Shown: positions 7,381 through 16,677, counted from the first letter of the stretch. The stretch is 50,957 bases of DNA from an uncultured Lachnospiraceae bacterium (GCA_910586955.1 CAJUMM010000011.1:1-50957), one strand, 5' to 3'. Numbers and translations are program-made. The notes: generated from the letters alone by a model not told the origin.

Positions 7381-8920
7381 CCCGTTTCCTCCTCCAAAGC
7401 AAACCCTTCCTCTCTTCCATCCTCCCTAAAATATCAGAGATTCCGGCAGCGCCGCAGGGCAGCAGCATTACAAAATAGGGATAAATATACTGGGACTTTG
7501 CCTCCCAGATGGTGTGAAAGCAGAATCCCCCCAGAATTACAATCATAAAAAACAGCTGATCCATACTTAAGGATCTCCGGCGGATTATGAGGCAGGCAAA
7601 AACTGCCGCAAACAGCAGGCTCTGATAGAGATTCATATATTCATGGAAAACCGTGTACAATTTTCCGTCGTAGATACTCTGGACAATCTTAGAGAAATCC
7701 CCTCTGTGAAACTGATTCACCCAAAGTGCCGCATAGGTAGGCTCATTCCACTGGGAAACTGTCTTTTTATAATAAAACCGGAAAGCATAAGCGGGATGCT
7801 CCCGGAAATACCGGAAGGATTTCCCAATGGAAGCCCTTGCTATGGCGTCGCTTTTCTGTTCATCACAGCCCGACTCAAGAAACGTATTGTAGTTAAATTC
7901 ATTGTACCAGCCTTCCGCCCGTTCCCCTTCCTGCATTCCCATGGCAATCCAGAGGGTTTTTGGCATCCCTCTGCCAATCTCCATGCCGGACCGGGCCTCG
8001 TAAAAAGCCGTAAGGGATTTTCCCATAAGAAAGGCTATCAAAACCAGGGACAGTGCAAGCCCTGGGAGCTTTAGACTCCCTGTTTCCAGCCCTTTATAGA
8101 AAAGCAGCAGCACCAATGCCACCAGGACAATACTGTAATTATTTTTTACCAGAATGGAAGCTCCTATGAAAATTCCGGAAAGCAGGCCGAAACCTATGGA
8201 TTTTTTTATATTTTCCTTTTCTTCCAGGCATTTTAAAAGAAAAAGAAAGGAAGCCAGGGACAGAGCAAGGCCCAGGGTAATTCCATAGAGAAATGTGGAA
8301 TAGAGCATAATTTGAATGCAGCCTGCAGACAGAAGCAGCACCAGGCGGGTAATCCGGTCTCTGGAAAAAAGCTTGTCCGTTATCCGGTACAAAAGATAGA
8401 CGGTGCTTCCATTGGACAGAGCCGTCAGATACATAAAGGCCTTCCAGTTCTCTCCTCCGGTTATCCGGTATAAGATCTCCAGTATACTCACCAATCCCAG
8501 CTGGTTGGGATATACCTGCATATATTTTCCCTGCCGGAAGAAAAGATAATCATTTTGGGAAACCAGCCAGGCTACCCAGGAAACTGCTTTCTGATCTGCC
8601 TCCGGGTAAGTATGGCTCACTTCAATCCATAAAATACTGACGCCTGTTACAAAGATTACTGCAGCCCAAGCCAGCATTTTTGTGGAGAATCTCCGGAAAT
8701 AAAGCTTCTTATCTATGATATATAAAAGAGCAAAAAAAGCTGCCAGAAATAAAAGATTCAAAATCCATAAATCCGTCCGGTACAGGGGATGTTCCCCAAA
8801 GGAAGTTTCTTTCGTAAAATAAGAAGTACTGATAAGGCTTACCAGACTTAAAAAGCCCAGCAAAAAAATAGACAGCCAGAGAACTATCCGCTTTCCCAGC
8901 TTTAAAATCCCATCTACCAT
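7370..8920 (-). CDS. Polytopic membrane protein, probable glycosyltransferase of the GT39/GT-C type
   Basis: The 516-residue protein has roughly ten to twelve hydrophobic segments throughout. YMQVYPNQLGLVS, in an early loop, resembles the PNQ/P-x-x-G loops of dolichyl- or polyprenyl-phosphate-dependent mannosyltransferase-like proteins. ILVKNNYSIVLVAL is typical of this group. I chose ATG 8920 over TTG 8944 because GGAGAG lies five bases before it. It is the first gene of the operon with the 930-residue protein and plsC, served by a promoter at 8954-8982. Substrate and acceptor cannot be read from the sequence. Annotating it only as an integral membrane protein would be the cautious alternative. 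Confidence 0.65.
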   Translation of the reverse strand: MVDGILKLGKRIVLWLSIFLLGFLSLVSLISTSYFTKETSFGEHPLYRTDLWILNLLFLAAFFALLYIIDKKLYFRRFSTKMLAWAAVIFVTGVSILWIEVSHTYPEADQKAVSWVAWLVSQNDYLFFRQGKYMQVYPNQLGLVSILEILYRITGGENWKAFMYLTALSNGSTVYLLYRITDKLFSRDRITRLVLLLSAGCIQIMLYSTFLYGITLGLALSLASFLFLLKCLEEKENIKKSIGFGLLSGIFIGASILVKNNYSIVLVALVLLLFYKGLETGSLKLPGLALSLVLIAFLMGKSLTAFYEARSGMEIGRGMPKTLWIAMGMQEGERAEGWYNEFNYNTFLESGCDEQKSDAIARASIGKSFRYFREHPAYAFRFYYKKTVSQWNEPTYAALWVNQFHRGDFSKIVQSIYDGKLYTVFHEYMNLYQSLLFAAVFACLIIRRRSLSMDQLFFMIVILGGFCFHTIWEAKSQYIYPYFVMLLPCGAAGISDILGRMEERKGLLWRRKRDEI

Positions 8921-8953
8921 CTGTCTCTCCGTTCCCCAAAGCAATGTAAAGTA

Positions 8954-8982
8954 ATTATAGTATAGTTTCCCAAGTTTGTCAC
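8954..8982 (-). promoter_or_regulatory. Promoter of the membrane-protein/plsC operon
   Basis: On the minus strand: -35 GTGACA (8977-8982), 17-bp spacer, -10 TATAAT (8954-8959). The first codon follows 34 bp after the -10. The promoter overlaps the short gap left by the end of the HTH gene. Confidence 0.75.
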
Positions 8983-8986
8983 CTGT

Positions 8987-9202
8987 TCATTTCTCTTCCT
9001 CTTCTACATACTCCAGGATATCCCCCGGCTGGCAGTCCAAAGCTCTGCAGATAGCATTTAAGGTGGTAAAGCGGACGGCCTTTGCCTTATTGTTTTTCAG
9101 AATTGAGAGATTGGCCATGGTAATATCCACTTCCTTTGCCAGCTCCGTAAGTCCAATCTTCCTCTTTGCCATCATAACGTCCAGATTGATAATAATCGGC
9201 AT
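8987..9202 (-). CDS. Small Cro/CI-type HTH regulator (YozG-like)
   Basis: The 71-residue protein consists almost entirely of a helix-turn-helix of the XRE/Cro type: KIGLTELAKEVDITMANLSI, then KAKAVRFTTLNAICRALDCQ, then PGDILEYVEEE. This matches the small YozG-like regulators typically encoded next to DUF2975 membrane proteins, as here: the DUF2975 gene ends 13 bp upstream on the same strand. The pair probably autoregulates. Two 17-bp palindrome-like sites at the promoter of the pair (9741-9778) are candidate operators. The ligand or signal is unknown. Confidence 0.85.
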   Translation of the reverse strand: MPIIINLDVMMAKRKIGLTELAKEVDITMANLSILKNNKAKAVRFTTLNAICRALDCQPGDILEYVEEEEK

Positions 9203-9215
9203 CCTTCCACCTCCG

Positions 9216-9665
9216 CTATATGGTCAGATCGTTTTCCAGCTTATAAGTCACAGCCTGATCAAAGACCCGGGCCAGAACTTTGCTGAAGAGCCCCGCAATC
9301 ACAAAAATCAATATAATCACCAGAGTGGCCGGCGTAACTACAATGGCCAGCCGGGCCCCGCTTATGATTGCGATAAAAAAACTATAGACAGCCATCCGAT
9401 CCAGGCTCTTAACATTTTCTTTCACAAAACAGTCTTCCTCCAGGACAGTACGGAATATATAACGCAGCTCTAAAATAATTAAAATGGCAAAAACTCCGGA
9501 AATAAAAAACAAAATCAGCATGGGAATATAAAATATTTCATAGTGTGGAAAAAATTTTCCGATAAATTTCAGGGAAAAAGGAAGGGTCATGCAGGCTGCA
9601 ATTCCTGCGTAAAACATGAAATCCAAAATCCACTTTGTAATTTTCGCCACATTTATCCGTTTCAT
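9216..9665 (-). CDS. DUF2975 family membrane protein
   Basis: The 149-residue integral membrane protein has four hydrophobic segments (about 8-28, 41-65, 90-108 and 110-130). Its general layout, with a VKSLDRMAVYSFFIA-like motif before the third segment, fits DUF2975. Members are usually co-transcribed with a small YozG-like HTH protein, which is the case here, and may act as membrane-bound partners of that regulator. Biochemical function is unknown. ATG 9665 is chosen over 9704 because GGGGAGGA lies directly before it. It has its own promoter at 9726-9754 in the gap after gyrA. Confidence 0.8.
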   Translation of the reverse strand: MKRINVAKITKWILDFMFYAGIAACMTLPFSLKFIGKFFPHYEIFYIPMLILFFISGVFAILIILELRYIFRTVLEEDCFVKENVKSLDRMAVYSFFIAIISGARLAIVVTPATLVIILIFVIAGLFSKVLARVFDQAVTYKLENDLTI

Positions 9666-9725
9666 AAAAATCCTCCCCAGAAGGCCAAAAAAAGATACAG
9701 GCATCCCATCCTTTGTGATACCTGC

Positions 9726-9754
9726 ATCTTACCATAGTTCATATTGAATTTCAA
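9726..9754 (-). promoter_or_regulatory. Promoter of the DUF2975/HTH pair
   Basis: On the minus strand: -35 TTGAAA (9749-9754), 17-bp spacer, -10 TAAGAT (9726-9731). The -35 is embedded in a perfect inverted repeat (9741-9757). Confidence 0.65.
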
Positions 9755-9778
9755 TATTTATTTATTGATTTTCGATAT
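9741..9778. promoter_or_regulatory. Candidate tandem operator, two 17-bp palindromic sites
   Basis: Site 1 (9741-9757) is ATATTGAA-T-TTCAATAT, a perfect 8-bp inverted repeat. Site 2 (9762-9778) is TTATTGATTTTCGATAT and matches site 1 at 14 of 17 positions. The sites are 21 bp apart start to start, two helical turns. Site 1 covers the -35 of the DUF2975 promoter. Site 2 overlaps the last codons of gyrA. Binding by the adjacent HTH protein is inferred. Confidence 0.5.
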
Positions 9779-12278
9779 TTTGGTTTTTCTCTTCTTCTTC
9801 CGGACCTTCCGTTTCTTCCAGATCTTCTTTGTTCATCTGCTCCCGCACCTTGGCAATGCTGGCAACGGTTACATTTTCGGAATCTACATTCATAAGCTTG
9901 ACGCCGGAAGCAATTCTTCCTACGATGGAAATGCCGCTGCAGGGAATACGGATAATAATGCCTTCCGTAGTAATCAGCATTACTTCATTCTCTTCACAAA
10001 CTGCCTTGGCGCCGATGACATTTCCTGTCTTCTCCGTAATCTTATAGCACTTAATGCCCTTGCCTCCCCGGTTCTGGGCTGTAAATTCCTTCATAAAGGT
10101 ACGTTTTCCAAGACCTTTCTCCGAAACTACCAGAAGGTATTCTCCCTGGGTATGGACCTGCATAGCCACAACTTCATCCTGATCCGTTAAATTCATACCG
10201 ATAACGCCCATGGAAGTCCGGCCGGTAGGCCTTACATCTGTCTCATGGAAGCGGATGCACATTCCGAATTTGGTTATCAGGAAAATATCCTGATCGTTGT
10301 CCGTATATTTTACCTCAATCAGCTCATCACCGTCCCGGAGGTTAATGGCCAAAAGTCCTGTTTTCCTTACATTGGCGTAATCCAGGATGGATGTTTTCTT
10401 CACCAGACCGTTTTTCGTAGCCATAAAGAGATACTTGCCTTCTTCATAATCCCGGATGGGAATCACAGCCGTAATTTTCTCTCCCGGCTGCAGGGACAAA
10501 AGATTGATAATGGCGGTTCCCCTGGAAGTCCGGCCGGCCTCGGGAATTTCATAGGCTTTCAGGCGGTAAACCTTTCCCGTATTGGTAAAGAACATAAGGT
10601 AATGATGGGTGGTAGTCATCATCAGATCCTCAATGTAGTCTTCACTGATGGTCTGCATTCCCTTGATGCCCTTGCCTCCCCGGTTCTGGCTGCGGAAATT
10701 ATCCGTGGTCATACGCTTGATATAGCCCAGATTGGTCATGGTGATCACCGCATCTTCCTCAGGAATCAGATCCTCCATAGAGAGATCAAACTCATCATAA
10801 CCGATATGGGTTCTCCGCTCATCTCCGTATTTCTCTGAGATAATCAGGATTTCTTCTTTGATCACGCCCAAGAGCTTTTTCTCGTCTGCCAGGATAGCTT
10901 TCAAATATTCAATCTGTTCCATAAGGCTTTCATATTCTGCTTCCAGCTTCTCCCGCTCCAAGCCTGTAAGGGTCCTCAGCCTCATATCTACAATGGCCTG
11001 GGCCTGAACGTCGTCTAAGGCAAAACGCTCCATGAGCCCTTCTTTGGCCACAGGCGTAGATCTGGAACCCCTGATAATGCGGATTACTTCATCGATATTG
11101 TCCAGGGCAATCAGCAGGCCTTTTAAAATATGCGCCCGCTCCTCCGCTTTGTTCAGCTCATATTTTGTCCGGCGGGTAACTACATCCTCCTGGTGAAGAA
11201 GATAATATTTCAGCATATCCAGGAGATTTAAAACCTTAGGCTGGTTGTTTACCAGAGCCAGCATAATAACACCGAAGGTATCCTGAAGCTGGGTATGCTT
11301 GTAAAGCTGATTTAGAATCACCGTAGCATTGGCATCTTTGCGGAGCTCAATGTTGATGCGCATTCCCTCCCGGCTGGATTCATCACCGATGTAGGTAATA
11401 CCGTCTACGCGCTTTTCCTTCACCAGGTCCGCAATTTTCTCAATCAGGCGGGCCTTATTCACCATATAGGGAAGTTCCGTCACTACAATACGGCTCTTTC
11501 CGTTGGCCATGGTTTCGATATTTGTCACGGCCCGGACCCGGATCTTTCCCCTTCCTGTGCGGTAAGCCTCCTCAATTCCCCTGGTTCCCAGAATCTCCGC
11601 CCCTGTGGGAAAATCCGGTCCCTTGATAATCTTAAGGATCTCTTCCATAGCCGTATCCCGGTCTTCCAGGATCCGGTTGTCAATGAGTTTTACAACGGCC
11701 TTAATGACTTCCCGCAGATTGTGGGGAGGAATATTAGTAGCCATGCCTACGGCAATACCGGTAGTTCCGTTTACCAGCAGATTGGGATAACGGGAGGGAA
11801 GAACCACTGGTTCCTTCTCCGTCTCATCAAAATTCGGTACAAAATCTACCGTATTTTTGTTGATATCTGCCAGCATTTCCATGGAAATTTTGCTTAAACG
11901 GGCTTCCGTATAACGCATAGCCGCAGCTCCGTCCCCATCCACAGAACCAAAATTGCCGTGTCCGTCTACCAGCGGATATCTGGTAGACCATTCCTGGGCC
12001 ATATTGACCAAAGCCCCGTAAATAGAGCTGTCCCCGTGGGGATGGTACTTACCCATGGTATCACCTACAATACGGGCGCATTTCCGGTGAGGTTTATCCG
12101 GCCCGTTGTTCAGTTCAATCATGGAGTACAGTACTCTACGCTGTACCGGCTTTAAGCCGTCCCGCACATCGGGAAGCGCACGGGCGGCAATTACGCTCAT
12201 GGCATAATCGATGTAGGAGTCTTCCATTGTCTTCTTTAAATCCACGTCGTGGATTTTATCAAAGATCTTATCATCCAT
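9762..12278 (-). CDS. gyrA: DNA gyrase subunit A
   Basis: The 838-residue subunit breaks and rejoins DNA in the A2B2 gyrase that introduces negative supercoils. The active-site tyrosine is Tyr123 in AAAMRYTEARL, and the winged-helix segment KYHPHGDSSIYGALV carries the quinolone-contact residues. There, Ser84 is present, but the usual acidic residue four positions later is Gly88. The C-terminal beta-pinwheel begins at about residue 505. A QNRGGKG motif occurs twice (about 532 and 737); the first corresponds to the GyrA box, normally QRRGGKG. The tail is acidic. It follows gyrB by 48 bp on the same strand. No clear intrinsic terminator follows. Confidence 0.98.
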   Translation of the reverse strand: MDDKIFDKIHDVDLKKTMEDSYIDYAMSVIAARALPDVRDGLKPVQRRVLYSMIELNNGPDKPHRKCARIVGDTMGKYHPHGDSSIYGALVNMAQEWSTRYPLVDGHGNFGSVDGDGAAAMRYTEARLSKISMEMLADINKNTVDFVPNFDETEKEPVVLPSRYPNLLVNGTTGIAVGMATNIPPHNLREVIKAVVKLIDNRILEDRDTAMEEILKIIKGPDFPTGAEILGTRGIEEAYRTGRGKIRVRAVTNIETMANGKSRIVVTELPYMVNKARLIEKIADLVKEKRVDGITYIGDESSREGMRINIELRKDANATVILNQLYKHTQLQDTFGVIMLALVNNQPKVLNLLDMLKYYLLHQEDVVTRRTKYELNKAEERAHILKGLLIALDNIDEVIRIIRGSRSTPVAKEGLMERFALDDVQAQAIVDMRLRTLTGLEREKLEAEYESLMEQIEYLKAILADEKKLLGVIKEEILIISEKYGDERRTHIGYDEFDLSMEDLIPEEDAVITMTNLGYIKRMTTDNFRSQNRGGKGIKGMQTISEDYIEDLMMTTTHHYLMFFTNTGKVYRLKAYEIPEAGRTSRGTAIINLLSLQPGEKITAVIPIRDYEEGKYLFMATKNGLVKKTSILDYANVRKTGLLAINLRDGDELIEVKYTDNDQDIFLITKFGMCIRFHETDVRPTGRTSMGVIGMNLTDQDEVVAMQVHTQGEYLLVVSEKGLGKRTFMKEFTAQNRGGKGIKCYKITEKTGNVIGAKAVCEENEVMLITTEGIIIRIPCSGISIVGRIASGVKLMNVDSENVTVASIAKVREQMNKEDLEETEGPEEEEKNQNIENQ

Positions 12279-12326
12279 TCTTATGTCTCCTATTTAAAGT
12301 TCCGCAGCCTTAAGCTGCCGCTGATC

Positions 12327-14243
12327 CTAGATGTCCAGATTCTTTACATACTTGGCATTGGTCTCGATAAATTCCCTTCTCGGTTCTACCTTATCGCCCA
12401 TAAGAGTGGTAAAGGTTAGGTCTATCTCCGCAGAATCTGCATCGTCCATGGTTACCCGCCTTAAGATTCGGCGTTCCGGATCCATGGTAGTCTCCCAGAG
12501 CTGATCCGCATCCATCTCTCCCAGGCCTTTGTACCGCTGGATTTTATTATTCTGATCCCTTCCCACTTCCAGGAGAATCTGATTTAACTCCTCATCGCTG
12601 TAGGCATACCAGATTTTGCGGTTTTTCTCCAGCTTATATAAAGGCGGCTGTGCCAGATACACATAGCCTTCTTTGATCAAATCCGGCATAAACCGGTAAA
12701 TAAAAGTCAAAAGCAGAGTGCTGATATGGGCGCCGTCCACATCCGCATCCGTCATCAGGATAATCTTGTGGTAGCGCAGTTTGCTGATATCAAAATCCTC
12801 ATGGATTCCCGTTCCGAAAGCCGTAATCATGGCCTTGATCTCCGCATTGGCGTAGATCTTGTCAAGCCTTGCCTTCTCCACATTCAAAATTTTTCCCCGC
12901 AGGGGAAGAATTGCCTGGGTTGCCCTGGACCTTGCCATTTTGGCAGATCCTCCTGCAGAATCTCCCTCCACAATATAAATCTCACAGTTTTCAGGATTCT
13001 TATCGGAACAGTCCGCCAATTTGCCGGGAAGAGCCATTCCGTCCAGAGCTGTCTTTCTTCTGGTCAAGTCCCTGGCTTTCCGGGCCGCATCCCTGGCCCT
13101 CTGGGCCAAAATGGATTTCTCCAAAATCAGCTTCGCCACTGCCGGATTCTGTTCCAGGAAAATCATAAGCTGCTCGGAGACCACATTATCCACAGCTCCT
13201 CTGGCTTCGCTGTTCCCCAGTTTCTGTTTGGTCTGTCCCTCAAACTGGGGATCTCCAATTTTAATGCTGATAATTGCTGTCAGGCCTTCCCGGATATCCT
13301 CGCCGTTTAAGCTGGCATCGTTCTCTTTGATCAGCTTGTTCTTCCTGGCATAATCATTGAAGGTTTTTGTGAGGGCATTCTTAAAGCCTGTCAGATGGGT
13401 TCCGCCCTCCGGGGTATTGATATTATTTACAAAGCTGTAGCAGTTTTCCGTATAGGAATCGTTGTGCTGCATGGCCACTTCCACAAAAACATCATTGACC
13501 ATGCCCTCACAGTATATAATAGAATCGTACAATTCTGTCTTAGATTTGTTTAAATACTCTACAAATTCTTTAATTCCGCCTTCATAACAGAACTCTTTCA
13601 CTACCTGAGGATCTTCCCTGTCATCCCGGAGAATAATATTGAGGCCCTTTGTCAAGAAAGCCATCTCCCGCAAGCGGACTTTCAAGGTATTGTAATCAAA
13701 AATAGTCTCTTCAAATACTTCTTTATCCGGAAGGAAACTTACGGTGGTACCCGTCTTTTCCGGATCGCACTCACCGATCACTTTCAGCTTATAGATGACC
13801 TGTCCCCTCTCATACCGCTGCCGGTAAATCTTTCCTTCGCTGTAAATGGTAACCTCCAGCCACTCCGAGAGGGCATTTACCACGGAAGCTCCCACGCCAT
13901 GGAGACCGCCGGAAACCTTATATCCTCCTCCGCCGAATTTTCCCCCTGCATGAAGAACCGTAAAAACTACTTCCACAGCCGGGATTCCCGCTTTATGGTT
14001 AATTCCTACCGGAATTCCCCGGCCGTCGTCAACTACCGTAATGGAATTATCGGAATTGATGGTCACATCTATATTTTTACAAAATCCTGCCAAAGCTTCA
14101 TCCACGGAATTGTCCACGATCTCATAGACCAGGTGATGAAGTCCCCTGGCAGAGGTACTGCCGATATACATGCCGGGCCTCTTGCGCACTGCCTCCAGCC
14201 CCTCCAGAATCTGAATTTGATCTGCGCCGTATTCTGTACTCAT
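12327..14243 (-). CDS. gyrB: DNA gyrase subunit B
   Basis: The 638-residue subunit has the ATPase and TOPRIM functions of gyrase. The N-terminal GHKL ATPase is shown by RKRPGMYIGST, EIVDNSVDEALAG, VVDDGRGIPV and GGLHGVGASVVNALS. TOPRIM is shown by EGDSAGGSAK (about 425-434) and the metal-binding DADVDGAHI. The C-terminal end is RREFIETNAKYVKNLDI. GGAGGATGGGAC precedes the ATG. It lies 15 bp after recF in the leftward replication block. Length is typical of Firmicute GyrB. Confidence 0.98.
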   Translation of the reverse strand: MSTEYGADQIQILEGLEAVRKRPGMYIGSTSARGLHHLVYEIVDNSVDEALAGFCKNIDVTINSDNSITVVDDGRGIPVGINHKAGIPAVEVVFTVLHAGGKFGGGGYKVSGGLHGVGASVVNALSEWLEVTIYSEGKIYRQRYERGQVIYKLKVIGECDPEKTGTTVSFLPDKEVFEETIFDYNTLKVRLREMAFLTKGLNIILRDDREDPQVVKEFCYEGGIKEFVEYLNKSKTELYDSIIYCEGMVNDVFVEVAMQHNDSYTENCYSFVNNINTPEGGTHLTGFKNALTKTFNDYARKNKLIKENDASLNGEDIREGLTAIISIKIGDPQFEGQTKQKLGNSEARGAVDNVVSEQLMIFLEQNPAVAKLILEKSILAQRARDAARKARDLTRRKTALDGMALPGKLADCSDKNPENCEIYIVEGDSAGGSAKMARSRATQAILPLRGKILNVEKARLDKIYANAEIKAMITAFGTGIHEDFDISKLRYHKIILMTDADVDGAHISTLLLTFIYRFMPDLIKEGYVYLAQPPLYKLEKNRKIWYAYSDEELNQILLEVGRDQNNKIQRYKGLGEMDADQLWETTMDPERRILRRVTMDDADSAEIDLTFTTLMGDKVEPRREFIETNAKYVKNLDI

Positions 14244-14258
14244 GTCCCATCCTCCAAT

Positions 14259-15344
14259 TTAATTTTCACTGTCTGCAGATCCGTCGATTACTTTAAAAAT
14301 TTTATTGATCGAAAATCTGTGATTTACAAACTCGTCCAGACCTGTGCAGGTAATCATAGTCTGAATATCGTGAATACTGTTTAACAAATAGTTTTGCCTG
14401 TTCTGATCCAGTTCAGACAATACATCGTCCAATAGTAAAACAGGCGTGTCGTGAATAGTCCTTTTGACCAGCTCAATCTCTGACAGCTTTAAGGAGAGAG
14501 CTGCCGTGCGCTGCTGGCCCTGAGAACCGAATTTCCGGATATCTACGGAATCCGCCAGAAAAAGCAAATCATCCCGGTGAGGTCCCACCGAGGATGTCTT
14601 CAATTTCAAGTCCCGTTCCCTGTTCTGTACAATCCGGGAATAAAGCTCCTCTTTTGAACTGTTTTTCTCATAAGAAATCTGCAGCTTCTCTTTTCCTCCT
14701 GTGAGATTTCCATGAATTTCACGGACAATCTCCCCAAGCTGCCCTATAAATAATTCCCGCCTCTCTATGATTTCTGATCCGTACCTGGCAAGCTGGTTAT
14801 CCCAGATATCCAAGGTATCCCTCAGATCTTCCCGAAAACACAAATCTTTCAAAAGTTTGTTTCTCTGTATCAAAACCCGGTTATAACTGGCCAGATTATG
14901 CAGGTACACCCGGTCCAGCTGGCACAGTTCCATATCGAGAAACCTTCTTCTCTCCGAAGGTCCCTGTTTGATAATTCCCAAATCTTCCGGGGAAAAGAAT
15001 ACAAAATTGGCAATTCCAAAAAGTTCACTGGCTTTCCGGATAGGCACGCCGTTAATGGCAATTCCTTTGCTCCGGTTTTTTTTCAGATGAATATCAACCT
15101 GGTAATCTATCTCACCCTTTTTTACAAAGGTACGCAGATGCCCTTCTTCTTCCCCGAAGCAGATCATATCCCGGTCTTTGCTTCCCTTGTGGGATTTGGT
15201 GGTGCCGCTTAAATAGATGGCTTCCAGAATATTGGTCTTTCCCTGGGCATTGTCCCCATAAAAGATATTGGTCTTCTCATCAAACAAAAGCTTTAATTCC
15301 CGGTAATTGCGGAAATTTTTCAGCTCTATGGACCGTATGATCAT
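14259..15344 (-). CDS. recF: DNA replication and repair protein RecF
   Basis: The 361-residue SMC-like ATPase helps load RecA at gaps during recombinational repair. Walker A is GDNAQGKTNILEA (30-42). The ABC-type signature region is FGSQGQQRTAALSLK, and Walker B is VLLLDDVLSELDQNRQ. Its ATG overlaps the stop of the upstream S4-domain gene by four bases (ATGA), so the two are translationally coupled. The position between dnaN and gyrB is the ancestral bacterial order. Confidence 0.97.
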   Translation of the reverse strand: MIIRSIELKNFRNYRELKLLFDEKTNIFYGDNAQGKTNILEAIYLSGTTKSHKGSKDRDMICFGEEEGHLRTFVKKGEIDYQVDIHLKKNRSKGIAINGVPIRKASELFGIANFVFFSPEDLGIIKQGPSERRRFLDMELCQLDRVYLHNLASYNRVLIQRNKLLKDLCFREDLRDTLDIWDNQLARYGSEIIERRELFIGQLGEIVREIHGNLTGGKEKLQISYEKNSSKEELYSRIVQNRERDLKLKTSSVGPHRDDLLFLADSVDIRKFGSQGQQRTAALSLKLSEIELVKRTIHDTPVLLLDDVLSELDQNRQNYLLNSIHDIQTMITCTGLDEFVNHRFSINKIFKVIDGSADSEN

Positions 15345-15550
15345 AATATTTTAACATCCTGGCCGTCATAGGAAAATATATCCCCGGAGTGAAGCTTTTT
15401 CCCCCTCTGATATTCTGTCTTCCCATTTACTTTTACCAGGCCGTCCTGAATCACAAATTTGGCATCCACGCCGGATTCCACCAGCCCGGCAAGTTTTAAA
15501 GCCTGCCCTAATTTAATAAAATCATCTCGTATCTGAATGGACTCCATCAT
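15341..15550 (-). CDS. rlbA: S4-domain RNA-binding protein RlbA (YaaA)
   Basis: The 69-residue protein is a single S4 RNA-binding domain: residues 9-60 include IKLGQALKLAGLVESG, then VNGKTEYQRGKKLHSGD. It corresponds to the small S4 protein found between dnaN and recF in many Firmicutes (RlbA/YaaA in Bacillus), linked to ribosome assembly. It overlaps recF by four bases and follows dnaN by 14 bp. Confidence 0.92.
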   Translation of the reverse strand: MMESIQIRDDFIKLGQALKLAGLVESGVDAKFVIQDGLVKVNGKTEYQRGKKLHSGDIFSYDGQDVKIL

Positions 15551-15564
15551 ACTTCACTCACCTT

Positions 15565-16677
15565 TTAATTGGCTGCGCTGTTGAAATTTACAGGCAGAAT
15601 CAGGTAAATATAGGATTTGGCATCATCCCGGATAAAACAAGGCGCCTTGGGATTTACCAGATACAGCGTAACCGTCTCATCGTCAATCACCCGGAGAGCA
15701 TCAATCAAAAACTTGGGATTAAACCCAATCATAATATCCTTTCCCTCTTTTTCAATCAGGATTTCTTCATTCATGGAGCCAATGCCCGAGGTGATTTTCA
15801 GGCTCATATCTCCATCCGTAATATGAATGATAATAGGCTTTTTATCCCCCTCCTTAATGAGAAGGGTAGCGCGATCGATACAATTCAGAAATTCCTTCTT
15901 GTTTACCTGTACCTTTGTCTCATAATCGCTGGACAGCATCTGCTCAATACGGAAATACTCTCCCTCAATGAGACGGGAAACCACTACCGTCTGATCAAAT
16001 TCAAATACGATATGGTTTTTGGTAAAGAATATATTTACAAAGGCATCCATCTCTCCGGAAAGAATCTTGCTGATCTCCATAAGGGTCTTCCCGGGAACAA
16101 TAACCTTTTTCTTGTCATAGCTCTCTTTCAATTCCAGATTCCGGATAGAAACCCGGTGTCCGTCCAGGGAAACAACTTTCAGGATGCTGCCCTCTATCTC
16201 GAAGAGCTCTCCTGTCATCATTTTATTATTTTCATTGTCGGAGATAGAAAATATAGTCTGCTTAATAACTTCCTTTAAACTAAACTGGGATACGGAAATA
16301 AAATCCGATTTTTCTATGTAGGGAAGGTAAGAGAAATCTTCTCCCGATTTTCCTGAAATATCGAATTTCGCTTTCTCGCAAGTAATCTTTGTCTTAAAGT
16401 CCGAAGCTGTCTCTACGGTTACGTCATTGTCAGGAAGCTTTCTTACAATCTCAGAAAAGATTTTAGCATCAATAGCTACGATTCCTTTCTCCAGGATATC
16501 TCCTTCAATTACTGTCTCAATACCCAGCTCCATATCATTGGCAGTGAGTTTAATGCTCCCGGCAGAAGCATCAATCAGGATACATTCTAAGATAGACATA
16601 GTAGTCTTGGAGGGAACTGCTTTGAGAACAATATTTACGCCTTTTAAAAGATCTGATTTCTTACAGACAAATTTCAT
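15565..16677 (-). CDS. dnaN: DNA polymerase III sliding clamp (beta subunit)
   Basis: The 370-residue protein is the beta clamp, a ring-shaped dimer that tethers the polymerase to DNA and binds partners through its C-terminal pocket. The N-terminus MKFVCKKSDLLKGVNIVLKA and the C-terminal YLILPVNF are typical. Three similar clamp domains of about 120 residues each span the protein. ATG 16677 is chosen over an in-frame upstream start at 16722 because GAAAGGAGCGG precedes it and the family N-terminus begins there. The 279-bp gap to dnaA contains DnaA boxes. Confidence 0.97.
   Translation of the reverse strand: MKFVCKKSDLLKGVNIVLKAVPSKTTMSILECILIDASAGSIKLTANDMELGIETVIEGDILEKGIVAIDAKIFSEIVRKLPDNDVTVETASDFKTKITCEKAKFDISGKSGEDFSYLPYIEKSDFISVSQFSLKEVIKQTIFSISDNENNKMMTGELFEIEGSILKVVSLDGHRVSIRNLELKESYDKKKVIVPGKTLMEISKILSGEMDAFVNIFFTKNHIVFEFDQTVVVSRLIEGEYFRIEQMLSSDYETKVQVNKKEFLNCIDRATLLIKEGDKKPIIIHITDGDMSLKITSGIGSMNEEILIEKEGKDIMIGFNPKFLIDALRVIDDETVTLYLVNPKAPCFIRDDAKSYIYLILPVNFNSAAN

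Noticed and set aside
10245..10838. 197-residue plus-strand frame inside gyrA
   Set aside because: Antisense to a highly conserved gene, with no start signals or domain.
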